Shown piece after piece: positions 52,826-61,308 of a DNA stretch of 64,000 nt. The notes under the pieces are model-generated. The model worked only from the letters and a program-made list of their open reading frames with translations. It ran no database searches and was not told the DNA's origin. The DNA is from Leptolyngbya subtilissima AS-A7 (GTDB lineage Bacteria > Cyanobacteriota > Cyanobacteriia > Phormidesmidales > Phormidesmidaceae): assembly GCF_039962255.1 (NCBI RefSeq), contig NZ_JAMPKY010000006.1, positions 1 through 64,000 of the forward strand, in the 5' to 3' direction. The translations under genes were made by a program, and so were the position numbers. Position 1 is the first letter of the stretch, and the number at the start of each line of letters is the position of its first letter.

Positions 52826-52867
52826 TATAGGAAAGCACATTTTGCTTCTCCAAGGCTTTCCTCAGCT

Positions 52868-54319
52868 ATGGCTGCCTCGGCTATTCGCCCTGCTCGCATC
52901 ACCCGGGTGATGCCCGATTCTATTGCAGACGAGATTGGTTTTGAGCCCGGCGATGCCCTAGTAGCCATCAATGGCCAGAAACCTCGCGACTTGATCGACT
53001 ATCGCTTTCTCTGCGCTGACGAAGACCTCACCTTGGAGGTGCTAGATACTCGGGGCAAGACTCACCACGTTGACATCGAAAAAGAGATCGATGACGATCT
53101 GGGCCTAGAGTTTGACACAGCCCTCTTTGACGGGCTGATGCAGTGCAACAACGCCTGCCCCTTTTGCTTCATCGATCAGCAGCCCCCCGGCAAGCGCGGC
53201 ACGCTTTACCTCAAAGATGACGACTACCGCCTCAGCTTTCTCTACGGCAGCTACTTGACCCTCACTAACCTGCTGCCCCAGGAGTGGGATCGCATTGCCC
53301 AGATGAGGCTATCGCCCCTGTATGTGTCGGTGCATGCTACAGAAGCGGAGGTGCGATCGCGCCTGCTCAAAAATTCCCGAGCTGGTCAAATTCTCGATCA
53401 GCTGGCCTGGTTCCGCGACCAGCGATTGCAGATTCATGCTCAGGTGGTGGTCTGTCCCGGCATCAACGATGGTGACCACTTGGACACCACCCTACGAGAT
53501 TTAGCCCAGTTTCACGAGGGTGAAGTGCCTGCGGTAGCTTCGACAGCCGTAGTACCCGTGGGTCTCACCCGGTTTCGCCCTGCCGACGATGAGCTGACTC
53601 CGGTAACTCAGGCCCAGGCCCAGCAGGTGATTGCTCAGGTGCAAGCCTTCCAGCAGGATTGCCAGCGGCGGTTTGGCACAAATTTTGTCTGGCTGGCTGA
53701 CGAGTGGTTTTTAATTGCCCAGCAAGAGGTGCCCGAGGAGAGCCACTATGAGGACTATCCCCAACTGGGCAACGGGGTAGGGTCGATTCGTCAGTTTCTC
53801 AAAGATTTTCAGCAGTCAGCTGAGGACTACTTGCCAGAGGCCGTCAGCCCACCGCGTACTTTGACTTGGGTAGTGGGCAATGCGGTGGAGCATGCCTTTC
53901 AACCCATCGTCGATCGCCTCAACACCGTCCAAGGTTTGACGGTTCGCCTAGCCGCCCTAGCCAGCGACTACTGGGGACGCGAGATGACAGTAACAGGCCT
54001 GCTGACCGGCCACGATCTGCTGCTGGGACTGCAGGATTCGCCTGACCAGCTACTGCGCTGGGATGAGGCTTCCAACCATCGCCCCCTAGGCGATGCCCTA
54101 CTGCTGCCGACGGTCATGCTGAAGCCCAGCGATTCAGGCCAAGCCAGAGACACTCTGTTTTTAGACGACCTCAGCGTTGCCGAAATCAGCCAGCGCCTTG
54201 GTTGCCCAGTCATTCCTGTAGACGACACCGACGCTTTGGTGCAGGCCTGCTGCGGCGAGCTACCCGCCCACAGCTTCGCTGATTTGCAACCCGCCGTTGG
54301 CTATTGGACACCGTCGTGA
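52868..54319 (+). CDS. PDZ-radical SAM-DUF512 protein (TIGR03279 family)
   Basis: The 483-residue product has an N-terminal PDZ-like domain (DSIADEIGFEPGDALVAING), a radical SAM-like cluster motif CNNACPFCF near residue 94 (C-x3-C-x2-C), and a C-terminal DUF512 domain (NAVEHAFQPIVDRL). This is the TIGR03279 family, found across cyanobacteria and in some other bacteria. The reaction is unknown. The cluster motif is the canonical CxxxCxxC. The ATG at 52868 lies 42 bp after uppP, so the two may share a transcript. Confidence 0.93.
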   Translation: MAASAIRPARITRVMPDSIADEIGFEPGDALVAINGQKPRDLIDYRFLCADEDLTLEVLDTRGKTHHVDIEKEIDDDLGLEFDTALFDGLMQCNNACPFCFIDQQPPGKRGTLYLKDDDYRLSFLYGSYLTLTNLLPQEWDRIAQMRLSPLYVSVHATEAEVRSRLLKNSRAGQILDQLAWFRDQRLQIHAQVVVCPGINDGDHLDTTLRDLAQFHEGEVPAVASTAVVPVGLTRFRPADDELTPVTQAQAQQVIAQVQAFQQDCQRRFGTNFVWLADEWFLIAQQEVPEESHYEDYPQLGNGVGSIRQFLKDFQQSAEDYLPEAVSPPRTLTWVVGNAVEHAFQPIVDRLNTVQGLTVRLAALASDYWGREMTVTGLLTGHDLLLGLQDSPDQLLRWDEASNHRPLGDALLLPTVMLKPSDSGQARDTLFLDDLSVAEISQRLGCPVIPVDDTDALVQACCGELPAHSFADLQPAVGYWTPS

Positions 54320-54323
54320 TTGT

Positions 54324-54338
54324 ACTAAACCGTTTAGT
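54324..54338. promoter_or_regulatory. TetR-like operator dyad upstream of the TolC-type gene
   Basis: ACTAAACCGTTTAGT is a 7-bp inverted repeat around one C. Similar dyads bind TetR-family repressors of efflux genes in other bacteria. No regulator gene is adjacent, so this is inference from position. Confidence 0.4.
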
Positions 54339-54498
54339 TTGCTAAGCTGGTGACTGAAAATTTGTGGCTGATCTTCTCCCACGAGAGGATAGATCGGGCT
54401 TCGGCGGGTCTAACTTTGGTTAATGCCGATATGCTAAAAAACTGTGGCAGAAATTTTCGTTTTTCCCGTTGGTGACTCAATTTAGGTAGTGATAGCCC

Positions 54499-56181
54499 AT
54501 GGTGTCTATGCTTTACTCTTATTGCCGTTGCCTCATACCGCTAAGCCTAGGCATTACCCTATCTAGCTGGTCCGCTGCGGGGTTAGCTAACTCTGAGCCT
54601 CGTCCCCTAGCCGACGAGAGCCCGGGAATAAGCATTACCCAGGCCGAAACCGAAGCCCTAGAGGCATCCCCAGCCGCTATTGAAGAAGATGTGCCTGCCC
54701 CCGAGGCAGGTGCACCAGGACTGGAACCCGGCGAAGAGGCCGTGCCTTTGGATGCTGACGAAAATACTACGCCCTCTTCCACAGTGCAGACTGGCCCTTT
54801 GATACCCCAGTCCGATCGCCCCACAGAGCAGGGTTTTGAGACCCCGCCCGACTACCTAACTCCCAACGCCAATCCTCTGCTGGTGCCGACTCAGCCCGAG
54901 GAGGTAGAAATCTTGGGTACCCAGCCGTTGTCATTGGAAACGGCCCTGGAACTGGCCTACCGCAACAGCGAAGAACTGCGGGTGGCGCAGCTGCGGCTGG
55001 AGCGCAACCAGGCAGGTTTGAGAGTTCAGCAAGCAGCGCGGCTGCCGACGGTAGATTTGGGAGCCAACGTGCAAACCGCTAACCAGTCGTCATCGGGCTC
55101 GGGGGGAACCTTTGACTCTACTAGCACCACCGCTGGCAGCACCCTCAGAACCGACTATGACCTGGGCCTGTCGGGGGAGCGATCGGCCCGCATTCGAGCG
55201 GCAGAACGTCAGGTGCGAGTCTCTGAGCTTCAGGTGGAACAAACCCGTGAAGATTTGCGGCTCAATACCACCACTGATTATTACGCGGTGCAGGAGGCGA
55301 TCGAGCAAATTCGCATCAACCAAGCCTTTTTAGAGGCTGCCGAGCGTAATCTGCGCGATACCCAGCTGCGGGAAGAAGTCGGTGTAGGCACTCGATTTGA
55401 CGTTTTGCAGGCGGAGGTGCAGGTGGCCAACGCGCGCCAAACCCTCACCCAGGCCATCAGCCAGCGACAGATTTCCCAGCGACAGCTGGCCCGACGGCTC
55501 AACATTCAGCCCTCGGTCGATCTAACGACCCTGGCCGTCAACATTGCCGGAGCCTGGCCGCTCTCACTAGAGGAAAGCATTGTGCTGGCCTTCCAAAACC
55601 GATCAGAGCTAGAGCAATTCTTAGTCGAGCGAGAGTTCAACGATGCTCAGCGTCAGGCTAGCCTGGCAGCGGTTCGCCCTAATCTAGGGGTATTTGCCCA
55701 GTACGGAGTCCAGAGCTTGCTGAGCTCATCGTCGGGGGCATCATCTAGCATCGACGACGGATTTTCCTTAGGAGCACAGTTCAACTGGCGGCTATTTGAT
55801 GGCGGGGCTGCTCGAGCCAGCGCCGACCAGAGCGAAATCGACATTGAAACCGATGAGTCGGAGTTTGAGAGCGCCCGCAACGACATTCGGGTGCAGGTGG
55901 AAGAGGCCTACTACACCCTGGTGTCTAACCAGTCAAATATTGATACGGCTTCGGTAGCCGTCAACCAGGCTGAGGAAGCGCTAGAGCTGGCCAATCTGCG
56001 GTTCAATGCTGGGGTGGGCACGCAGCTAGAGGTAATCAATGCCATTCGAGATTTGACTGAAGCCCAGGGCAACTTGGTGACCGCAGTGCTCGAATACAAC
56101 CGCGCTTTAGCCCGTCTAGAACGAGCCGTAAGCAATCTAGACACCCCGGCCGACGATACTCCAGAAACTGTTCAAGAGTAG
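54499..56181 (+). CDS. TolC-type outer membrane efflux protein
   Basis: The 560-residue product has a signal peptide (YCRCLIPLSLGITLSSWSAA), a 110-residue acidic/Pro linker, then two outer-membrane efflux protein repeats. Typical sequences are SLETALELAYRNSEELRVAQ, GVGTRFDVLQAEVQVANARQ and the matching LANLRFNAGVGTQLEVINAI in the second half. It should form a trimeric channel for type I secretion or multidrug efflux. The acidic linker before the first repeat is a cyanobacterial feature and may act as a periplasmic extension. No inner-membrane partner gene lies beside it. ATG 54499 starts the signal peptide. Confidence 0.93.
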   Translation: MVSMLYSYCRCLIPLSLGITLSSWSAAGLANSEPRPLADESPGISITQAETEALEASPAAIEEDVPAPEAGAPGLEPGEEAVPLDADENTTPSSTVQTGPLIPQSDRPTEQGFETPPDYLTPNANPLLVPTQPEEVEILGTQPLSLETALELAYRNSEELRVAQLRLERNQAGLRVQQAARLPTVDLGANVQTANQSSSGSGGTFDSTSTTAGSTLRTDYDLGLSGERSARIRAAERQVRVSELQVEQTREDLRLNTTTDYYAVQEAIEQIRINQAFLEAAERNLRDTQLREEVGVGTRFDVLQAEVQVANARQTLTQAISQRQISQRQLARRLNIQPSVDLTTLAVNIAGAWPLSLEESIVLAFQNRSELEQFLVEREFNDAQRQASLAAVRPNLGVFAQYGVQSLLSSSSGASSSIDDGFSLGAQFNWRLFDGGAARASADQSEIDIETDESEFESARNDIRVQVEEAYYTLVSNQSNIDTASVAVNQAEEALELANLRFNAGVGTQLEVINAIRDLTEAQGNLVTAVLEYNRALARLERAVSNLDTPADDTPETVQE

Positions 56182-56213
56182 GTACTGGGTGATGCTGGCG
56201 ATGATCTTTTGCT

Positions 56214-56732
56214 ATGGCTGATCTTTACCTTGATGCCGACTGCTATCAAGCCATAGTTGAGGCGGCTGTCGCTGGCTACCCCAAGGAATGCTGTGGGCTG
56301 CTAGTGGGCCGGCGTAGGTCTGGGGAAGAGTCGCCCGGCGAGGTCGCTCGCACTGTGGTTGAGGTTGTCACCTTAAACAATGCCTGGGATCCGTCGCTGC
56401 TGGACTATACCGACCCCACAGGCGATGGGGCCCACAGTCTGCGCGATCGCTACTGGATCGACCCCGCTGATATGTTGGCCGTACAGCGATCGACACGGGA
56501 ACGAGGGTTAGAGATTATTGGCGTGTTTCACTCTCACCCCGACCATGTAGCGGTGCCGTCGGAGTGCGATCGCACCCTTGCCTGGCCCGTCTATTCCTAC
56601 ATCATTGTTTCGGTGATGGCAGGGCAAGTTGCCGACTTCAAAAGCTGGCAGCTCAATGACCAAAACCAGTTCGAGCCCGAGCCTGTGAAAATGATTGGAT
56701 CATCTGCCAACAAAGCTTCATTCTTGTCCTAA
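56214..56732 (+). CDS. JAMM (Mov34/MPN/PAD-1) metallopeptidase
   Basis: The 172-residue product is a JAMM-type zinc isopeptidase/peptidase. The catalytic Glu is in YPKECCGLLVG near residue 24, and the zinc motif is complete in HSHPDHVAVPSECD near 102 (H-x-H-x10-D). Bacterial members cleave C-terminal extensions from sulfur carrier proteins such as ThiS/MoaD or act on small ubiquitin-like proteins. The neighbouring E1-like MoeB-rhodanese gene fits that role. No ubiquitin-like carrier gene is seen in the window. A terminator follows before moeB. Confidence 0.92.
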   Translation: MADLYLDADCYQAIVEAAVAGYPKECCGLLVGRRRSGEESPGEVARTVVEVVTLNNAWDPSLLDYTDPTGDGAHSLRDRYWIDPADMLAVQRSTRERGLEIIGVFHSHPDHVAVPSECDRTLAWPVYSYIIVSVMAGQVADFKSWQLNDQNQFEPEPVKMIGSSANKASFLS

Positions 56733-56745
56733 GCTTAAATGATGT

Positions 56746-56780
56746 AAAAAACGGTCGTGCCCCAGACCGTTTTTTGTTTT
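56746..56780 (+). terminator. Rho-independent terminator between the JAMM gene and moeB
   Basis: AAAAAACGGTC and GACCGTTTTTT pair perfectly around an 8-nt loop, and a long T-run follows. It lies upstream of the chosen moeB start and overlaps the longer frame, which argues for the start at 56808. Confidence 0.85.
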
Positions 56781-56807
56781 TACCGCCACAGTTTCTCTGC
56801 CGAGGCC

Positions 56808-57980
56808 ATGCTCAACCCAAACCTGGACGACATTCAGCTCACCAAAGAGGAGTACGAGCGCTACTCCCGCCACATCATTCTGCCGGAGGTGGGTCTCGAT
56901 GGGCAGAAGAAGCTCAAGGCCGCTAGTGTGCTCTGCGTGGGCACCGGAGGATTAGGTTCACCCCTGCTGCTGTATCTGGCCGCCGCTGGCATTGGCCGCA
57001 TCGGCATTGTCGACTTTGACACCGTCGATCAGTCGAACCTCCACCGCCAGGTGATCCACAGCGAGTCGTGGGTGGGCAAACCCAAAATTGAGTCGGCCAA
57101 AAGCCGCATTCTTGAAATCAACCCTCACTGCCAGGTTGACCTCTACGAAACCCGTCTCAGCGCCGAGAATGCCCTGGGCATCTTTGAACCCTACGACGTG
57201 GTAGTTGACGGCACCGACAACTTTCCCACCCGCTACCTAGTCAACGACGCCTGCGTGCTGCTGGGCAAGCCCAACGTCTACGGCTCCATCTTTCGCTTTG
57301 AGGGCCAGGCCACAGTCTTTAACTACCAGGATGGTCCCAACTATCGCGACCTCTACCCCGAACCGCCGCCGCCGGGGCTGGTGCCCTCCTGTGCGGAGGG
57401 TGGCGTGCTGGGCGTACTGCCCGGCATCATTGGCGTCATTCAGGCCAACGAAACCATTAAGGTGATTTTGGGCACGGGCAGAACGCTCAGCGGCCGCCTG
57501 CTGCTCTACAATGCCCTCGAGATGACCTTTAGAGAGCTGAAGCTACGGCCCAATCCCGTCCGCCCAGTGATCGACAAGTTGATCGACTACGAAGAGTTCT
57601 GCGGCATTCCTCAAGCGCGTATGGAGGCAGAGAAAGAGTTGGCTGAAATCTCCGAAATGACCGTTACTGAGCTGAAGCAGGTGCTCGACAGCGGGGCCGA
57701 CGACGTAGTGCTGCTCGACGTGCGCAACCCCAACGAGTACGAAATTGCCCGCATCCCTGGCTCGGTGCTGGTGCCTCTGCCCGATATCGAGAACGGCGAC
57801 GGGGTTGATAAGGTCAAGAGCCTAGTCAACGGCCATCGCCTGATTGTGCACTGCAAAATGGGCGGACGATCGGCCAAAGCTCTAGGCCTTCTCAAGCAGC
57901 ACGGCATTGAGGGCACCAATGTGAAAGGCGGCATCACCGCCTGGAGCAAAGAGGTAGACGCCTCAGTTCCCGAATACTAA
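56808..57980 (+). CDS. moeB: E1-like adenylyltransferase with rhodanese domain (MoeB/MOCS3 type)
   Basis: The 390-residue product activates the C-terminus of a ubiquitin-like sulfur carrier. The ATP motif is VLCVGTGGLGSPLLLYLAAA near residue 43, with the acidic residue in GIVDFDTVDQSNLHRQV. The Cys of LVPSCAEGGVLGVLP is the likely thioester site. The C-terminal rhodanese domain has VVLLDVRNPNEYEIARIPG and the active Cys in HCKMGGRS. The zinc CxxC pairs of E. coli MoeB and yeast Uba4 are absent, apparently usual for cyanobacterial members (NYRDLYPEPPPP replaces one). The ATG at 56808 is chosen because the upstream part overlaps a terminator. Confidence 0.92.
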   Translation: MLNPNLDDIQLTKEEYERYSRHIILPEVGLDGQKKLKAASVLCVGTGGLGSPLLLYLAAAGIGRIGIVDFDTVDQSNLHRQVIHSESWVGKPKIESAKSRILEINPHCQVDLYETRLSAENALGIFEPYDVVVDGTDNFPTRYLVNDACVLLGKPNVYGSIFRFEGQATVFNYQDGPNYRDLYPEPPPPGLVPSCAEGGVLGVLPGIIGVIQANETIKVILGTGRTLSGRLLLYNALEMTFRELKLRPNPVRPVIDKLIDYEEFCGIPQARMEAEKELAEISEMTVTELKQVLDSGADDVVLLDVRNPNEYEIARIPGSVLVPLPDIENGDGVDKVKSLVNGHRLIVHCKMGGRSAKALGLLKQHGIEGTNVKGGITAWSKEVDASVPEY

Positions 57981-57997
57981 GCTGCTCACGTTAGCCA

Positions 57998-58030
57998 AAT
58001 GCCCCGGGGGAATTTTTCTCCGGGGCATTT
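57998..58030 (+). terminator. Hairpin terminator after moeB
   Basis: AATGCCCCGG and CCGGGGCATT pair, with a loop containing GAATTTTTCT. The 3' side ends in ATTT. It is 18 bp past the stop. Confidence 0.7.
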
Positions 58031-58094
58031 CTGTTGATTCGTTCTATTCCAGAGTTGTTATCATCGGGAACGGGTTCCTTGGGAGGCAGGATAG

Positions 58095-58733
58095 ATGATG
58101 CGGTTTAAACGTAGTCTTGGGGGTGCGATCGCTCCGAAAATGGGGTCTTCGGCGATCGCCATAAAGAGCGGATCTCTAGCTCTCGCTGCCCTCGTCCTCA
58201 CCGCCCATCCCGGCTGGGCACTGCCAGGGCAAACGGTGAACCTAACCGAGTCGTGGATTCGCAACAACCCTACCCTCAAGCCTACCCCCAGCGATCGCTT
58301 AGCGATCAATCGCCTGGTTGCCCCTGGGCAGCGGTTCACCTTCCAGGCGTCTGTGTTTCCGATCAGTGGCGTATCGCCCAATCAAGACCCTCGCCAGATT
58401 CGCTCTGAGCGCTTTAGTTTGTCCGACCACGCCAACCCTATTACCGTTGACCGGCTCGATGAGTCGTTGCGGGCTATCTACGGGCAGGAGATTTTCAACG
58501 ATTATCGCCAAGCAACGGTGCTGCTACGCTACCCGGCTCGAGGCAGCAGGACCAATCTTACTGACAACCCCAACCTGGTACTGCGGGGTGAAGTGCGGCA
58601 GGGAGAGCGCTTTGCCTACTGGCAGGAAATTGCCTACGATCGCGCCGGCACCGCCTATTTAGGCCGCATGGCCGTTTTCGTTAAAGAAGACCTGCCCACT
58701 TTACAAACTCAGCTGGCTCCCTACGGGGAATGA
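58095..58733 (+). CDS. Exported protein of unknown function
   Basis: The 212-residue product has a signal peptide (LALAALVLTAHPGWALPGQT) after a basic N-terminus that includes RFKRSLGG. The mature part is Pro/Arg-rich with segments such as VAPGQRFTFQASVFPISG and ITVDRLDESLRAIYGQ; no domain is recognised. GGGAGGCAGG lies just before the ATG at 58095. It is convergent with the M56 peptidase gene, whose stop lies 2 bp past its own. Confidence 0.65.
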   Translation: MMRFKRSLGGAIAPKMGSSAIAIKSGSLALAALVLTAHPGWALPGQTVNLTESWIRNNPTLKPTPSDRLAINRLVAPGQRFTFQASVFPISGVSPNQDPRQIRSERFSLSDHANPITVDRLDESLRAIYGQEIFNDYRQATVLLRYPARGSRTNLTDNPNLVLRGEVRQGERFAYWQEIAYDRAGTAYLGRMAVFVKEDLPTLQTQLAPYGE

Positions 58734-58735
58734 GC

Positions 58736-59611
58736 TTACGTGTGCAGCCAAGTGACCACCAAGGGCAGCATCGCAACCATCAGCCAAGCCAATTTGACCT
58801 GACGTTGTTCAGAAACTTTGGCCACGGGGTCTGGGGTTACCAGAGCGTTGACGCGCTGCTCCAGGCGAGTGAGCGACAAAGCCTGATTGAAGCCCACTCC
58901 GGTCTCAAGCCAGTGCTCTGAAGACTGTGAATAGGTGACCAGGGCCATCTGTCGAGCAAATTTTACTAGCAGCTCTGCCAACACAAGGGGATCACTGGTG
59001 TTGGCAGCCTGGCGATCGGCACGCAGCTCTCGCAGCAGCAGCAGTTCTTCCCACAGCGCTTCGGTGTTGGGTAGCCAGCCGGTGAAGCGCCGCACAACAC
59101 CTAACCAGAAAAACCAGAACGGGTCACGATGATCAGCGTGGGCCTGTTCGTGGGCTAACATGGCCTGCTGTTCGATCGCCGTCAGCTGCTCTAGCCAACC
59201 CCGACTAACCAGCAATGACGATCGCCACAGCCCGACCTGAGCTGCCAGCGGTAGGTCGATGGGCAAACAGCGGGCCTGCTCTCCTTGGGGAAGCGAGACC
59301 ATGGCGTACTGGCGCAGCCCCCAGGCGGTATGCGTCGCTCGACCTAGCGAGTAGGCTAGGATGCCAGTGGCAAAGGACAATATCCCAAGGCTAACCCAGC
59401 ACCCTACTGGGCTGACCACCTGACCCATCATGGTGCCGTGGTGGCCCATGGAAAGCACCGCCGCCGCGGCCAGCATAATCATCAGTGGCGGCAGGCAAAA
59501 GGCGCTGAGGGCAGACTCCCAGCGGACTAGCCAAGGGCCATCGCACTGTCGCCATCGCCACCGCCAAACTGCGGCCACCACAATCGTGAGCACCAGTAGA
59601 CTGCTGTGCAT
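58736..59611 (-). CDS. M56 family membrane metallopeptidase (BlaR1/MecR1-like)
   Basis: The 291-residue product has several membrane segments (LPPLMIMLAAAAVLSMG, CWVSLGILSFATGILAYSLG and others) and the zinc motif HEQAH at residues 154-158 (QQAMLAHEQAHADHRDP). It lacks the C-terminal penicillin-binding sensor domain of BlaR1, so it is a short M56 peptidase. It probably cleaves the BlaI-type repressor encoded just upstream, releasing target genes. Its ATG overlaps the BlaI stop (TAATG), so the two are translated together. Confidence 0.92.
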   Translation of the reverse strand: MHSSLLVLTIVVAAVWRWRWRQCDGPWLVRWESALSAFCLPPLMIMLAAAAVLSMGHHGTMMGQVVSPVGCWVSLGILSFATGILAYSLGRATHTAWGLRQYAMVSLPQGEQARCLPIDLPLAAQVGLWRSSLLVSRGWLEQLTAIEQQAMLAHEQAHADHRDPFWFFWLGVVRRFTGWLPNTEALWEELLLLRELRADRQAANTSDPLVLAELLVKFARQMALVTYSQSSEHWLETGVGFNQALSLTRLEQRVNALVTPDPVAKVSEQRQVKLAWLMVAMLPLVVTWLHT

Positions 59612-60054
59612 TACGCATCCTCCCCTTGGGTCTGGGTATGGCGCAGGGCGCGTAGACGGGCGGCGATCGCATCTATCTTGTCCAGCTCAGCGACATCTAG
59701 GCTATCGGCAAAGGCGGCCACTAGATCGGGGCTACCCACCGCCAAAAAGCTTTGGAGTTGCTGGTGAGCAGTCAGCAGTTCAGCCTCTTGCTGCGAAACT
59801 ATAGGCTGCCAACGGAAAGCACGACGGGGTTTTTCTGGCTGCACGGCCTCGCGCCGCAGCCAGCCTTTCTTAGCTAAGCGTTGAAGCACCGTCGTCACCG
59901 AAGCCTGGGTCAGGTCGCGATCGGGGTCGGACAGAATGTGGTCGTGAATATCTTTGACGGTGGCTCCGTTTTTTTCCCAAACGATGGCCAGAATCTCAGC
60001 CTCTAGGGGGCCTAGGGAAAGATGTCGGGGGCGATGGCGCGGAAGGGGAGACAT
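59611..60054 (-). CDS. BlaI/MecI/CopY family transcriptional repressor
   Basis: The 147-residue product has the BlaI winged-helix domain (LGPLEAEILAIVWEKNGATV, DLTQASVTTVLQRLAKKGWL) and a C-terminal dimerisation helix region (FLAVGSPDLVAAFADS, then LDKIDAIAARLRALR). It should repress its own operon and unlinked genes. No beta-lactamase or penicillin-binding protein gene is in the window, so the regulated function is unknown. ATG 60054 is preferred; a longer form from 60105 would add Pro-rich residues. Confidence 0.94.
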   Translation of the reverse strand: MSPLPRHRPRHLSLGPLEAEILAIVWEKNGATVKDIHDHILSDPDRDLTQASVTTVLQRLAKKGWLRREAVQPEKPRRAFRWQPIVSQQEAELLTAHQQLQSFLAVGSPDLVAAFADSLDVAELDKIDAIAARLRALRHTQTQGEDA

Positions 60055-60266
60055 GGGTGGATGGTTGGGGAGGATAAGCCCCAGTTTAGGGGAAGCGGGA
60101 GGCACTGCCCAAAGCGCGGGTTTGTATTCTGTAATAGTCGACCAGCTATCTTCCGACTACGCCTGATCCCAAGGCCAACCTCATTTGCACTACTACATCT
60201 TGATCCTGCTTATCAAGCGACAAGTTCTCGCCCTGTCCCTAGGGTAAACGCGAGATAGGCACAACT

Positions 60267-61175
60267 TTACGCTCTCTCAATTACCGTCTTTAACACCCAA
60301 TCTCGCAGTAGGCTATTGACTTGGTCGGGAACCTCATCGTGGGGGCAGTGACCGGCCTGTAGGTAGTGTTCTGTCAGTCTGGGGTAGTGCTGACGGAACT
60401 GCGCCCCCTTCACGCGACAGTTCATCCAGGGGTCGCCTTCGCCCCAGAGCATGAGCAGGGGGCAGCTCATTTTTTGCAGCAGCACGTCTACGTTCTCGCC
60501 CTGGCGCGACTTGAAGACCGAAGCGAACACTCTGGGGGCACCGGGATCAAGGGCGGGGCGGCGAATGTCTTCGACTAGTTGGTCGGTAATGACCGATTTA
60601 TCGAGATAGACCTGCTCCAGGGTGCGCCGAATGATGGCAGGCTGGCGCACATACTGAAACAGCACCCAGCTCGGCAGCGGCTGCAGCATGAGCGATTGAA
60701 TCAGCTTTGCGATCGGGTTTGGCGCTGGGGGAGGGGTTTGAGCGGGGGAAGAAAATGGGCCAGCGCTATTCAACAGCACCAGTCCAACAGCTGACTCAGG
60801 ATGGTTGGCTGCCACACAGAGGGAGGCATAGCCGCCGAGGGAATTGCCTGCCAGCACTACCGGACGACCGATCACCTCAGTGATGAAATCGTGGAGCTGC
60901 GCCTGCCACAGGTCACCGCTGTACTGCCAGTCGGGCTTGGCCGATCGCCCAAACCCCAGCAGGTCGATCGCCCACACCTGAAAGTCGGCCTGTAGGCCCT
61001 GAATATTTTTGCGCCAGTGGTCGGTAGACGCACCAAAACCATGCACCAGCAGTAGGGGAGGGCGATCGCTATGGGCATCTCCGGCCACCACGTAGTGAAT
61101 GGCCTGGTCACGCCAGGTCCAGTAGGTGCTGGGGGGATTGTTGAGGGGCTGAGGGGCAAAGACGGTAGCGGTCAT
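60267..61175 (-). CDS. Alpha/beta hydrolase
   Basis: The 302-residue alpha/beta hydrolase has the nucleophile elbow GNSLGG near residue 110, the acid in LWGEGDPWM near 246 and the His in GHCPHDE near 278. The oxyanion HGFG motif is in LLLVHGFGASTDHW. The N-terminal WTWRDQAIHYVVAG and the LGFGRSAKPDW motif recall the cyanobacterial/plant hydrolases related to pheophytinase. The substrate is not determined. No signal peptide is present. The ATG at 61175 fits. Confidence 0.9.
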   Translation of the reverse strand: MTATVFAPQPLNNPPSTYWTWRDQAIHYVVAGDAHSDRPPLLLVHGFGASTDHWRKNIQGLQADFQVWAIDLLGFGRSAKPDWQYSGDLWQAQLHDFITEVIGRPVVLAGNSLGGYASLCVAANHPESAVGLVLLNSAGPFSSPAQTPPPAPNPIAKLIQSLMLQPLPSWVLFQYVRQPAIIRRTLEQVYLDKSVITDQLVEDIRRPALDPGAPRVFASVFKSRQGENVDVLLQKMSCPLLMLWGEGDPWMNCRVKGAQFRQHYPRLTEHYLQAGHCPHDEVPDQVNSLLRDWVLKTVIERA

Positions 61176-61308
61176 GGTGGCTTCAGGGGATCAGCTTGTA
61201 AACATATATTAATTATGATGGTAGCGAATCTGAGCCGCCCCAACCCTAATGGTGACAAACGGGCGAATACCAGGCATTGTTGCAGAGGAATGCGTTAAGC
61301 CTGGTGCC

